Source: Acidimicrobiales bacterium (GTDB taxonomy: Bacteria > Actinomycetota > Acidimicrobiia > Acidimicrobiales > SZUA-35). Taken from it: a DNA stretch of 64,000 bases. The stretch lies in assembly GCA_028285495.1 (NCBI GenBank), contig JANQPB010000006.1, positions 62,001-126,000 of the forward strand. The letters are read 5' to 3'. Shown piece by piece: positions 28,696 through 37,144 of this stretch. The position numbers and the translations under genes are program-made. How positions within the stretch are numbered: position 1 is the first letter of the stretch; every line of letters begins with the position of its first letter. A model generated the notes under the pieces. That model worked only from the letters and a program-made list of their open reading frames with translations. It was not told the origin of the DNA and did no database searches.

Positions 28696-29967
28696 GTGGC
28701 GACGCTCGGCTACCGCCGGCTCCCGCGGCGCGTGCACTACGGCTGGTGGATCACCGTCGGCGTCGCGCTGTTGATGTTCGCCACCGTCGGCGTCGGCTAC
28801 TACGGCCTCGCCGTCTTCCTGCGCCCCCTCCAGGAGGAGAACGGTTGGTCGAACACGGTCGTGTCGGCGGCGACCGGGCTCTACTTCACGGTCAGCGGGA
28901 TCGCCGGGTTCGTCGTCGGGCCGTTCGTCGACCGCTTCGGCCCTCGCCGCTTCCTCATCACCGGGGTGGTGCTGGTCGGTGGCTCGGCCATCGCCCTCGG
29001 CTCGGTGTCGTCGGTTGCCGGCCTCTTCGCCGTCTACCTCGTCCAGGCCGTGGCGTTCGGGATGGCCGGCCAGGTGTCGGTCAACTCGATCCTGGCCCGC
29101 TGGTTCGTCACCCGCCGGGCCCAGGCGATGAGCATCAGCGCAACCGGCGTGTCGCTCGGGGGGATCGTGATCAGCCCGCTCGGGAGCTGGCTGATCGGGC
29201 TCGGCGGGGTCTCGCTCGCCGCCCCGGTGCTCGGTGGTCTGGTGCTCGCGGTCGGGCTCCCCATCGCCGTCTGGGTGCTGCTCTGGGATCCGCATCAGGT
29301 CGATCTGACCCCCGACTTCGGTCGGCCCGCGACCGGCGTCGACACGGTCGCCCTCGGCGACGGCGTGCAGCGTCGGGTCTGGACCCGGTCCGAGGCCGCC
29401 CGCACCGTCCCGTTCTGGGCGATCCTCATCGCCTTCCTGCTCGTGTTGCTGGCCCAGACCGGCTTCCTGCTTCACCAGATCGCGTTCCTGGAGGACCGGC
29501 TCGGGTCCCGCGAGTCGGCGGCCCTCGCCCTGAGCACCACCGCCTTCGGGAGTGTGGTGGCCCGCCTGGTGGTCGGCCGGTTCGCCGATCGGCTCGACAA
29601 GGTGCTGCTCAGCGCCGGCCTGTTCGTCGTGCAGGGCCTGGCCGTGCTCGGCGTGCTGGCCTTCAGCCATCCGGTCCCGACGTACGCCTTCGTGCTGATC
29701 GTCGGGTTCACGATCGGCAACGTCTACATGATGCAGACCCTGCTGGTGGCCGAGAAGTTCGGGCTCGTGTCGCTCGGAACGGTGTTCGGCGTGATCGGCC
29801 TGGCCGTCCAGGCCGGCTCCGGGGTCGGCCCGTTCGTGGTCGGCTGGTTGGAGGAGCTGTCGGGCGGCTACGGGCTGCCGTTCACCCTGTCGGCCCTGCT
29901 GACGCTGCTCAGCGCCGGTGTCGTGCTGCTGGCCCGGGTCCCGGTCGACCGGTCCCGTCGGCCCTGA
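28696..29967 (+). CDS. MFS transporter, oxalate/formate-antiporter or monocarboxylate type
   Basis: A 423-residue protein with about 12 membrane segments. HYGWWITVGVALLMF at the start, FVDRFGPRRFLITG in the TM2-3 loop and GRFADRLDKVLLS in the middle are typical of the monocarboxylate/OFA subfamily. The start (GTG 28696) is the best in-frame choice. It is divergent from mobB with about 70 bases between. Probably moves an organic anion; the direction is unknown. Confidence 0.88.
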   Translation: MATLGYRRLPRRVHYGWWITVGVALLMFATVGVGYYGLAVFLRPLQEENGWSNTVVSAATGLYFTVSGIAGFVVGPFVDRFGPRRFLITGVVLVGGSAIALGSVSSVAGLFAVYLVQAVAFGMAGQVSVNSILARWFVTRRAQAMSISATGVSLGGIVISPLGSWLIGLGGVSLAAPVLGGLVLAVGLPIAVWVLLWDPHQVDLTPDFGRPATGVDTVALGDGVQRRVWTRSEAARTVPFWAILIAFLLVLLAQTGFLLHQIAFLEDRLGSRESAALALSTTAFGSVVARLVVGRFADRLDKVLLSAGLFVVQGLAVLGVLAFSHPVPTYAFVLIVGFTIGNVYMMQTLLVAEKFGLVSLGTVFGVIGLAVQAGSGVGPFVVGWLEELSGGYGLPFTLSALLTLLSAGVVLLARVPVDRSRRP

Positions 29968-30040
29968 TCGGCCCGGACCGGCGATGGCGCCGTCGAGCCA
30001 GCGAGCGACATCGAGCGCCCTGCTAGCTTGAGGCCCGGGT

Positions 30041-30733
30041 ATGGAGCTGCAACTGGCGGGGCGTCGGGCCCTGATCACCGGTGGGTCGAGGGGCATCGGG
30101 TTGGCGTGCGCCCACGCATTGGCGGCCGAGGGGGTCGACCTGGCGATCGCCGCCCGCTCGGTCGGGCCGCTCAAGGAGGCGACCCGGCTGCTGCGGGACA
30201 GCTACGACGTCGCCGTGACGAGCCACTCCTGCGATCTGGCCAGGCCGGATCATCAGCGGGCCCTGGCCGACGTGGCCGGCCCCGTCGACATCCTGGTGAC
30301 CGCCGCCGGCCGTCTCCTCGCCGGTGACCTGGCGTCGACCGACGGCGCCGCCTGGCGGCAGGCCTGGGAGCTGAGCGTGTTCGGGGTGATGAACCTGAAC
30401 CGGTTGGTCCTGGCCGGGATGGCCAGGCGGCGGTCCGGGGTGATCGTCAACGTGGTGGCTGCGACCGGCGGCGACGAGGCCGGCGACCACCTGGCCGTGG
30501 CCGCCGGTGGGTCGGCGCTCGAGACGTTGACCGCCGGCCTCGGTCCGGCGGCCGCCGCCGACGGCGTGCGGGCCGTCGCCGTTCGGGTCGGCGCCGGTGT
30601 CGAGTCGTCCGACGCGGCCGCCGTGGCCGACGTCGTCGTCTTTCTGGCGTCGGCTCGGGCGTCTATGGTCTCCGGCACCGTGCTCGCCGTCGATGGGGGA
30701 GCGGGCCGGGCTGACGACCAGCCGCGGCCGTGA
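30041..30733 (+). CDS. SDR-family protein lacking the catalytic tetrad
   Basis: A 230-residue short-chain dehydrogenase fold. The cofactor motif TGGSRGIG (residues 13-20) and ILVTAAG are intact, so NAD(P) binding is likely. The catalytic Ser position (about 140) is Ala, and the YxxxK motif aligns with V153-AAG-G157, so Tyr and Lys are gone. It is therefore probably not an oxidoreductase but a pseudoenzyme or dinucleotide sensor (inference). It ends in a normal MVSGTVLAVDGG. The next gene follows within 36 bases, so the two are likely cotranscribed. Confidence 0.85.
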   Translation: MELQLAGRRALITGGSRGIGLACAHALAAEGVDLAIAARSVGPLKEATRLLRDSYDVAVTSHSCDLARPDHQRALADVAGPVDILVTAAGRLLAGDLASTDGAAWRQAWELSVFGVMNLNRLVLAGMARRRSGVIVNVVAATGGDEAGDHLAVAAGGSALETLTAGLGPAAAADGVRAVAVRVGAGVESSDAAAVADVVVFLASARASMVSGTVLAVDGGAGRADDQPRP

Positions 30734-30768
30734 CCGGCCGGGTGCAGACGGGTGAGGAGCATCGAGCC

Positions 30769-31563
30769 ATGCAGCAGCGTTCACGGGACGAGATCGTCGC
30801 CAACCTCGGGGCCTGTTACGACGCCGTCGACGGCCTGATGGGCACGCTGTCGACCGACGACTGGGCCGTGCAGTCGCTGTGCCCCGACTGGACGGTTCGT
30901 GGCGTGATCGCCCACCTCGCCTCGGTCGAGCACGCCATCCTCGGCTGGCGCCCGGCCTCGGCCGAGGACGCGCTGCCCTTCGACCGGGTCGGGCCGTGGA
31001 CCGCCGAGGCCAGGGCCTGGTCGAACGATCGGCTGATGACCGAGGCCCGACAGCTGTTCGCCGCCCGTCGGGCCGAGCTCGGTGAGCTCGACGACGACCA
31101 GTTCGCCGTCACGTGCCCGACCCCGGTCGGCCCGGCGACCTACGGCCGGTTCATGGACGTGCGGGTCTTCGACTTCTGGGTCCACGAGCGTGACATCACC
31201 ACGCCGCTCGGCCGGGTGTCCGACGACGGGGGTCCGGCGGCCGAGTCGGCCACCGACGAGGTCGAGCTGTCGATCGGCTACATCGTCGGCAAGAAGATCG
31301 GATTGCCGGACGGCATGAGCATCGCCTTCCACCTGCGGGGGCCGGTCACCCGCTCGATCTACGCTTCGGTCGACGGCCGGGCCGGTCGGGTCGACCACCT
31401 CGACGACCCGTCGGTCGAGGTGTCCGTCGACTCGCTGACGTTCGTGCAGCTGGCCTGCGGTCGGATCGATCCCCAGGGTGCGATCGACGCCGGTCGCATC
31501 AGCTGGTCCGGCGACGCCGAGTGGGGCGAGCGGGCGGCCAGGAACCTGGCCTTCACCATGTAG
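30769..31563 (+). CDS. Mycothiol-dependent maleylpyruvate-isomerase/DinB-like protein
   Basis: A 264-residue protein with an MDMPI/DinB-type N-terminal helical bundle. The metal-binding histidines lie in IAHLASVEHAILGW and DFWVHERDITTPLG. The C-terminal part resembles a sterol-carrier-like domain. Related proteins use mycothiol as cosubstrate, which fits an actinobacterium. ATG at 30769 has GAGGAG upstream; a GTG at 30730 overlaps the SDR stop and is an alternative. Reaction unknown. Confidence 0.88.
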   Translation: MQQRSRDEIVANLGACYDAVDGLMGTLSTDDWAVQSLCPDWTVRGVIAHLASVEHAILGWRPASAEDALPFDRVGPWTAEARAWSNDRLMTEARQLFAARRAELGELDDDQFAVTCPTPVGPATYGRFMDVRVFDFWVHERDITTPLGRVSDDGGPAAESATDEVELSIGYIVGKKIGLPDGMSIAFHLRGPVTRSIYASVDGRAGRVDHLDDPSVEVSVDSLTFVQLACGRIDPQGAIDAGRISWSGDAEWGERAARNLAFTM

Positions 31564-31606
31564 CGACCGATCGGCCGCGGTCGATGTCGCCGACCCGAGA
31601 TCGGCG
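31564..31606. terminator. Two adjacent hairpins between convergent genes
   Basis: CGACCG (31564-31569) pairs with CGGTCG (31578-31583), and CGCCGA (31588-31593) pairs with TCGGCG (31601-31606). The pair of stems fills the 46-bp gap between the convergent mycothiol-type and metallo-hydrolase genes and may terminate both. Confidence 0.4.
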
Positions 31607-31609
31607 CCG

Positions 31610-32482
31610 TCAGGCTCGGTCCGAGACGAGTTCGTAGCCGTCTCCCCTGGCCTCGAGCCGCCCGGCCGTCGGCGTGCCGAAGTGGGTGCCGATGACGAGG
31701 GTCCTGCCGTCCGCCCATCGGGGGAAGGCGTGGCGGCGTGTCGCCCGCGACTCGTCGGGGTCGGTGTCGAACATCGACGACAGGTCGGGATCGGCGAGCT
31801 GCATCGGGTGGTGCAGCATGTCGCCGGTGATGATCGCCCGGTCGCCGTCCGATTCGACGACGACCGAGACGTGTCCGGGGGTGTGGCCCGGGGTCGATTC
31901 GAACCGGATCCCGTCGGCGATCCGGTGATCGGGCTCGACGAGGTCGGCGAGCCCGGCCTCGACGATCGGGGCCACCGAGTCGCCGAACGGGTCCTCGCCA
32001 TCGAACAGGCTCTCCTCCTGGCGCCAGTGGCGGTACTCGGTGTCGACGAACAGGTACCGGGCGTTCGGGAACGTCGGTGCCCACTCGCCGTCGACGAGAC
32101 GGGTGTTCCAGCCGACGTGGTCGACGTGCAGGTGGGTGCAGACGACGTGGGTGATCCGCTCCGGGTCGAAGCCGGCGGCGGTCATGTCGTCGAGGAACGG
32201 GCCGTCGAGGTGGTCCCAGAGGTCGTTGCTGCGGGACTTGTCGTTGCCGACGCACGTGTCGACGGCGACGAGCAGGTCGTCGAGCTCGATCACCAGGCAC
32301 TGGATTTTCTGGCGGAGGTAGCCCTCGTCGCTGACGTAGTCGGGCCGAAGCCACGGCGCAGCCTCGGCCCTGGCCAGCACGTCGGCCTTGCCCATGTCCC
32401 GATACAGGAAGCGGGGTGAGGTCGGGGTCTCCGACTCGACGATCGAGGTGATGGTGGCCCGTCCGACGCTCCAGCTCAGCAT
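31610..32482 (-). CDS. MBL-fold metallo-hydrolase
   Basis: A 290-residue metallo-beta-lactamase-fold hydrolase with the zinc motif THLHVDHVGWN (His117, His119, Asp121, His122), a distal TPGHTPGHVSV and ITGDMLHHPMQ. It resembles lactonase/AttM-like members that cleave esters or lactones. It starts 15 bases after the PolX stop and is probably in the same transcript. The substrate is unknown. Confidence 0.92.
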   Translation of the reverse strand: MLSWSVGRATITSIVESETPTSPRFLYRDMGKADVLARAEAAPWLRPDYVSDEGYLRQKIQCLVIELDDLLVAVDTCVGNDKSRSNDLWDHLDGPFLDDMTAAGFDPERITHVVCTHLHVDHVGWNTRLVDGEWAPTFPNARYLFVDTEYRHWRQEESLFDGEDPFGDSVAPIVEAGLADLVEPDHRIADGIRFESTPGHTPGHVSVVVESDGDRAIITGDMLHHPMQLADPDLSSMFDTDPDESRATRRHAFPRWADGRTLVIGTHFGTPTAGRLEARGDGYELVSDRA

Positions 32483-32497
32483 GGGAGCGACGTTATC

Positions 32498-34297
32498 TCA
32501 GGTCCGCGAGCGGGCCCAGCGGAGGAAGTCGTCCTGGCTCCAGGTGTTGATCACGAGCTCCCGCGGCGTCCAGCCCCGTTGGGCGGTGAGCACCCCGTAT
32601 TCCATGCGCCCGAGCTCGGACACGTGGTGGCTGTCGGTGTTGATCACGAGCTTGACGCCCCGGTCGACGGCCCGGCGCACGACGTCGGAGGCGGCATCGA
32701 GCCGATCGAGAGCGCCGTTGATCTCGAGGGCGACGTCGTTGGCGACGAGGGCGTCGAGCACGGTCGGGATGTCGAGCTCGATACCGGGCCGGCGGCCGAT
32801 GTAGCGGCCGGTCAGGTGGCCGATCGAGTTGACGGTCGGGTCCTCGATGGCCCGCACGATCCGACGGGTCTGGTCGACCTGGTCCTGGTCGAAGTGGGAG
32901 TGGACGGAGGCGACGGTGTAGTCGAAGAGGGCCCGGAACTCGTCGTCGTAGTCGAGGCCGCCGTCGGGCCCGATGTTGAGCTCGCAGCCCCACAGGATGA
33001 CCATCTCGGGGTAGTCGCCCTGGAGGGCGTTGATCCTCTCCCGGTGCTCGAGCATCTGCTCCCGGTTGGAGCCGTTGATGGCCAGGTCCTCGCCGTGATC
33101 GGTGATGGCCAGGTAGCGCCAGCCCTTGGCTGCGGCGACGGCGACCATGTCGGCCAGCGGCGATCGGCCGTCGCCGGAGCGGTCGGTGTGGTAGTGGAGG
33201 TCGCCCTGGATGTGCTCGAGCTCGACCAGGTCGGGGAGCGGGCGGTCGTCCGGGTCGCGCTCGGCCTCGCCGGTGCGGTCACCCGCCGCGGCGGCGATGG
33301 CGGCGCTGACGGCGGCGGCCGGGACCTCGCCGGTGGCCTCCCGCATCGGTGGCGGGACGTAGGCGAGGCCGAGGGCGTCGTAGATGGCCTCCTCGGTGGC
33401 CGAGGCGATCACGTCGTCGCCGTCGAGGAGCCCGTACTCGTTGAGAAGCCACCCACGGTCGATGGCCCGCTGGCGGAGGGCGATGTTGTGGGCCTTCGAG
33501 CCGGTGAAGTAGAGGATGGCGGCCCCGAACTGGTCCGGCTCGACGACCCGAACGTCGACCTGGAGCCCGGTCGAGGTCAGGAACGAGGTCTTGGTGTCGC
33601 CGGTGAGGACGATCTCCGTCGCCTCCGGGTGGTGGACGACGGCGGCCATGATCGACGGCGGATCGTCCGAGGCCACGGTGATGTCGATGTCGCCGATGGT
33701 CTCGGCCATGCGACGAAGGCTGCCACAGTAGGCGGCCTGGGTGGCCGCCGGGACCGCCTCGAGGTCGGCGACGAGCCGGCGGGCCAGGGGCAGGGCCTCG
33801 GCGATCGGGGTGCGCCGGTCCTTGCCGGTGAGGCCGAGTCGCTCGATGGCCTTGGCGATCTTGGCTTCCCTGGTGGCGCCCAGCCCCTTCAGCGCCCTGA
33901 GCTTCTCGTCGGCGATGGCACTGCGGAGGGCGTCGAGGTCCTCGACACCCAGCTCCCGGCGCACCAGCTTCAGCGTCTTGGGACCGAGGCCGGGGATCTT
34001 TGCCAGCTCGGCGAACGACGGCGGGTACTCGGCCCGGAGTCGCTCGAGCTTGTCGACGGTGCCGGTGTCGATGAACTCGCGGATCTTGGCCGCCGTCGAC
34101 TTGCCGATGCCGTCGATCCTGGTGAGCTGGGCTGCGCTCAGCTCACCGATGTCCTCGCCGTGGGCCTCGACCCCGAGCTTGGCCTTCTCGTAGGCCCGGA
34201 CCTTGAACGACTGGGGGCTCTCCTCGTCGAGGGTGGTCAGCCGCACGAGCTCGTCGAGCATCGCGATCACCTGCTGGTTGGTGCCGGTGCCGGGCAT
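32498..34297 (-). CDS. polX: PolX-type DNA polymerase/PHP phosphoesterase
   Basis: A 599-residue bacterial family X polymerase. Residues 1-150 hold helix-hairpin-helix DNA-binding motifs (IDGIGKSTAAKI, IPGLGPKTLKL). The nucleotidyltransferase core has GSLRRMAETIGDIDITV with the paired Asp and a third Asp in LQVDVRVV. From about residue 365 a PHP domain (GDLHYHTDRSGDG, ITDHGEDLAI, INTDSHH) supplies 3'-5' exonuclease and AP-endonuclease-like activity. It acts in base-excision repair gap filling. TAAGGT lies exactly 6 bases before the ATG, so it looks leaderless. Confidence 0.95.
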   Translation of the reverse strand: MPGTGTNQQVIAMLDELVRLTTLDEESPQSFKVRAYEKAKLGVEAHGEDIGELSAAQLTRIDGIGKSTAAKIREFIDTGTVDKLERLRAEYPPSFAELAKIPGLGPKTLKLVRRELGVEDLDALRSAIADEKLRALKGLGATREAKIAKAIERLGLTGKDRRTPIAEALPLARRLVADLEAVPAATQAAYCGSLRRMAETIGDIDITVASDDPPSIMAAVVHHPEATEIVLTGDTKTSFLTSTGLQVDVRVVEPDQFGAAILYFTGSKAHNIALRQRAIDRGWLLNEYGLLDGDDVIASATEEAIYDALGLAYVPPPMREATGEVPAAAVSAAIAAAAGDRTGEAERDPDDRPLPDLVELEHIQGDLHYHTDRSGDGRSPLADMVAVAAAKGWRYLAITDHGEDLAINGSNREQMLEHRERINALQGDYPEMVILWGCELNIGPDGGLDYDDEFRALFDYTVASVHSHFDQDQVDQTRRIVRAIEDPTVNSIGHLTGRYIGRRPGIELDIPTVLDALVANDVALEINGALDRLDAASDVVRRAVDRGVKLVINTDSHHVSELGRMEYGVLTAQRGWTPRELVINTWSQDDFLRWARSRT

Positions 34298-34386
34298 CGG
34301 TCAACCTTACTCGGGAGCCATCGAGGAGGGGCCATGGACGTCGAGGGCGCCGAGTGGGCCACGGGCCGCAGGATCCGGGGGCGCTG

Positions 34387-35364
34387 ATGCACATCACGAT
34401 CACCGGAGGAGCGGGGTTCCTCGGGGTTGCGCTGGCCCGGTCGCTGCTGGCCAGCCGGTCCGAGCTGTCCGGGCTGCGGCTGGTCGACCACGTCGAGCCG
34501 TCCGAGGCCGCGGCCGATGTCGTCGGCGACGAGCGGGTCGACGTGCTCGTCGGGGACCTGGTCGACCCCGACGTGGTCGACGAGGCGATCGGGCCGGCCA
34601 CCGATGTCGTCTACCACCTGGCCTCGGTGGTGAGCGCCGGGGCCGAGGCCGACTTCGATCTCGGGTACCGGGTCAACCTGCTCGGCACGATCGGCGTGCT
34701 CGAGCGGGCCAGGGAGCTCGGGGCCGGGCGGGATCGTCCCGTCCGGGTGGTGTTCGCCAGCTCGCTGGCCACCCATGGCTCGGCGGCGGGCGGTCGGACG
34801 GTCGACGCGAGCGCAGCCCAACGGCCGGAGACGTCCTACGGCGTCCAGAAGGCGTGCGGCGAGCTGCTGGTCAACGACTATCACCGCAGGGGCTTCGTCG
34901 AGGGCTGGACCCTGCGGCTGCCGACGGTGGTCGTCCGCCCCGGCGCGCCGAACCGGGCGGCGTCGGGTTTCGCCTCGGGGATCATCAGGGAGCCGCTGAC
35001 GGGGGTCGACACGGTCTGCCCGGTCGATCCGGCCACGGTGATGGCGGTCATCTCCCCCCGGCGGGTGATCGACGCCTTCGATCGCCTGCTTGACCTGCCC
35101 GGCGATGCGCTGGGGGCCGATCGAACGATCCCGCTTCCCGGCCTCGGGATGCGGGTCGCCGACGCGATCGCGGCGGTGCGAGCCGAGGGCGGCGATCGTC
35201 CGCTCGGCACCGTGCGCTTCGATCCGGACCCCGAGATCCAGCGCATCGTCGACAGTTGGCCGGCCCGGATCGAGTCGGCGCCGGCCGAGGCCCTGGGCAT
35301 GGGCGGCGACGAGTCGGTTGCTGCTATCGTCCGGCAGCACATCGACGACGAGTTGGATCGCTGA
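34387..35364 (+). CDS. denD: NAD-dependent epimerase/dehydratase-family enzyme, D-erythronate dehydrogenase-like
   Basis: A 325-residue extended SDR with ITGGAGFLGVALARSLL at the N terminus, Ser in VVFASSLATHG and the catalytic YxxxK in SYGVQKACGE. The long motif VVVRPGAPNRAASGFASG and the following IIREPLTG closely resembles D-erythronate dehydrogenase DenD, which makes 2-oxo-tetronate. The next gene encodes a 2-oxo-tetronate-isomerase-like protein 9 bases downstream, which supports the call. ATG at 34387 fits the family start. Confidence 0.8.
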   Translation: MHITITGGAGFLGVALARSLLASRSELSGLRLVDHVEPSEAAADVVGDERVDVLVGDLVDPDVVDEAIGPATDVVYHLASVVSAGAEADFDLGYRVNLLGTIGVLERARELGAGRDRPVRVVFASSLATHGSAAGGRTVDASAAQRPETSYGVQKACGELLVNDYHRRGFVEGWTLRLPTVVVRPGAPNRAASGFASGIIREPLTGVDTVCPVDPATVMAVISPRRVIDAFDRLLDLPGDALGADRTIPLPGLGMRVADAIAAVRAEGGDRPLGTVRFDPDPEIQRIVDSWPARIESAPAEALGMGGDESVAAIVRQHIDDELDR

Positions 35365-35373
35365 CGCCCACCC

Positions 35374-36147
35374 ATGACCTCTCCACCACTGTCGGCCAAC
35401 CTGGGTTTCCTGTGGCCGGAGCTCGAACTGCTCGACGCGGTTCGGGCCGCCAACCGGGCCGGGTTCGACGCCGTGGAGGTCCACTGGCCCTACATCACCC
35501 ATGCCGTCGAGGTGGCGCTGGTGTTGGAGGAGCTCGGCCTGCCGCTGATCAGCCTCAACACGGTCGGCGGCGATCTGTCGATCGGGGAGTTCGGGCTAGC
35601 GGCCGTCCCGGGGCGCGAGGACGATGCGCGAGCGGCGATCGACAAGGCATTCGCCTACGCCGTGGACGTGTCGGCCCGCTTCGTGCACGTGCTTGCCGGC
35701 AAGACCGACGACCGGCGGGCCGCCGAGACGTTCGCCTCGAACCTGCTGTACGCATCGGCCCGGGGCCACGAGTTCGGGGTCGGCGTGTTGATCGAGCCGA
35801 TCAGCCCCGAGGCGCAGCCGGGCTACTTCCTCAACTCGGTCACCCAGGCGGCGGAGATCCTGGCCCGGGTCGACGAGCCGAACGTGCGGCTGCTGTTCGA
35901 CTGCTATCACGCCCAGCTCATCCACGGTCAGGTCGAGAATCTGATCGATGAGCACATCGAGCTGATCGGCCACGTCCAGATCGCGGCCGTCCCGGATCGG
36001 ACCGAGCCCGATCACGGCGACATCGACTACGGCCTCATCATGGACGAGCTCGACGAGCTCGGGTACGAGGGCCATGTCGGCGCCGAGTACCAGCCGGCCG
36101 GCAAGACCGACGAGGGGCTCACCTGGCTGGCCGACCTCCGGTCGTGA
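35374..36147 (+). CDS. otnI: Hydroxypyruvate/2-oxo-tetronate isomerase-like TIM-barrel enzyme
   Basis: A 257-residue AP-endonuclease-2-like barrel of the Hyi/OtnI group. Motifs are ANLGFLWPELELLDAVRAA, FDAVEVHWPY, VLIEPISPEAQPGYFL and LFDCYHAQLIHG, with the metal ligands Glu, Asp and His in place. The family interconverts 2- and 3-oxo-tetronates, or hydroxypyruvate and tartronate semialdehyde. It is paired with a DenD-like gene, but the kinase and aldolase of the known D-erythronate route (OtnK, OtnC) are not in this window. Confidence 0.82.
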   Translation: MTSPPLSANLGFLWPELELLDAVRAANRAGFDAVEVHWPYITHAVEVALVLEELGLPLISLNTVGGDLSIGEFGLAAVPGREDDARAAIDKAFAYAVDVSARFVHVLAGKTDDRRAAETFASNLLYASARGHEFGVGVLIEPISPEAQPGYFLNSVTQAAEILARVDEPNVRLLFDCYHAQLIHGQVENLIDEHIELIGHVQIAAVPDRTEPDHGDIDYGLIMDELDELGYEGHVGAEYQPAGKTDEGLTWLADLRS

Positions 36148-36160
36148 GGCGCTCGCCGGC

Positions 36161-37144
36161 TCAGGCGGGCGGAGGGACCCGGGTCACCACATCGAGCACG
36201 ACGGTCGACCGGTCGTCGGCGACCAGGCGATGGGACTCGCCCGGCGGGACGGTGGCGCTCGACCCGTCGAGCAGCTCGACGGCGGTGCCGTCTGGCCCGG
36301 TCAGCGTCGCCGCACCGTCGGCCACGACGACCAGTCGGAGATCGTCGTCGTGGTCGAGGTCGAGCTCGAGCGGCTCGCCCCGCCATCGCCGGACGGACAC
36401 CAGGCTGTTGCTGGCCTGACCGAGCCCCGTTTCCTGGACGTCGTTGCCCTGCTCGTCGGTCCACGGGGCCTCGGCCGCGACGTGGTGGACGAAGCCCTGC
36501 CCACCGTAGGTGCCCCCCGGTGCTGCGTCGCCGTTCGGCAGGTCGAGATCGTGGTCGAGTGACGTGCGGTGGTCGGCCGGGCAGCCGACCTCGATGACGT
36601 ACAGATCGTCGGAGCACTCCAGCACCCGATGGCGGATGCCGGGTGGCTGGAGCACGCAGTCACCCGGGTGCATCGTCAGCGGCGGACCCTGATCCTGATA
36701 GACGACCCGGACCCAGCCCCGGTGGCACACGATCAGCTGGTGGATGACGTCGTGGTGGTGCACGTAGTCGGGGACCGGTCCGCCGGCCGGCACGTGGATG
36801 TGCGAGGCGATGTAGGTGCCGCCGTAGCGGTCGGGGATGAGGTCGCGGTAGCGCATGCCGGCCCGGCCCGCCTTCCACTGGCCGCCGGCCTCGTGCGAGA
36901 CGACGGCGACCGGGACGGAGGTTGGCGCCTCGACCGGCGAGGCCATCGCGGCGCGAACGCTCGGACCGCTGGACGGGGCCCTGGTGTCGAGCGTGATCGT
37001 GAGGTCGTGGCGGCTCAGCTCGGCCCAGGTGGGTTCGTCGGCCGGCCCGGTGGCGTCGAGGCGGAAGCCGACGGCCTCGCAGGCCTCGATGGCGTCGTCG
37101 AGGCCATCACACGGGACGACCAGCGTCACGGGTTCATCGGTCAC
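36161..37144 (-). CDS. Cupin-domain protein with N-terminal glyoxalase-like segment
   Basis: A 327-residue protein. Residues 1-60 look like half of a VOC/glyoxalase domain (TLVVPCDGLDDAIEACEAVG). A first cupin (about 120-205) holds HIHVPAGGPVPDYVHHHDVI and LQPPGIRHRVLE, giving a full His-rich metal site. A second, degenerate cupin follows (DGSSATVPPGESHRLV). GTG at 37144 overlaps the stop of the upstream serine hydrolase (GTGA), so the two are coupled. It might be a dioxygenase or isomerase; the function is not known. Confidence 0.82.
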   Translation of the reverse strand: MTDEPVTLVVPCDGLDDAIEACEAVGFRLDATGPADEPTWAELSRHDLTITLDTRAPSSGPSVRAAMASPVEAPTSVPVAVVSHEAGGQWKAGRAGMRYRDLIPDRYGGTYIASHIHVPAGGPVPDYVHHHDVIHQLIVCHRGWVRVVYQDQGPPLTMHPGDCVLQPPGIRHRVLECSDDLYVIEVGCPADHRTSLDHDLDLPNGDAAPGGTYGGQGFVHHVAAEAPWTDEQGNDVQETGLGQASNSLVSVRRWRGEPLELDLDHDDDLRLVVVADGAATLTGPDGTAVELLDGSSATVPPGESHRLVADDRSTVVLDVVTRVPPPA

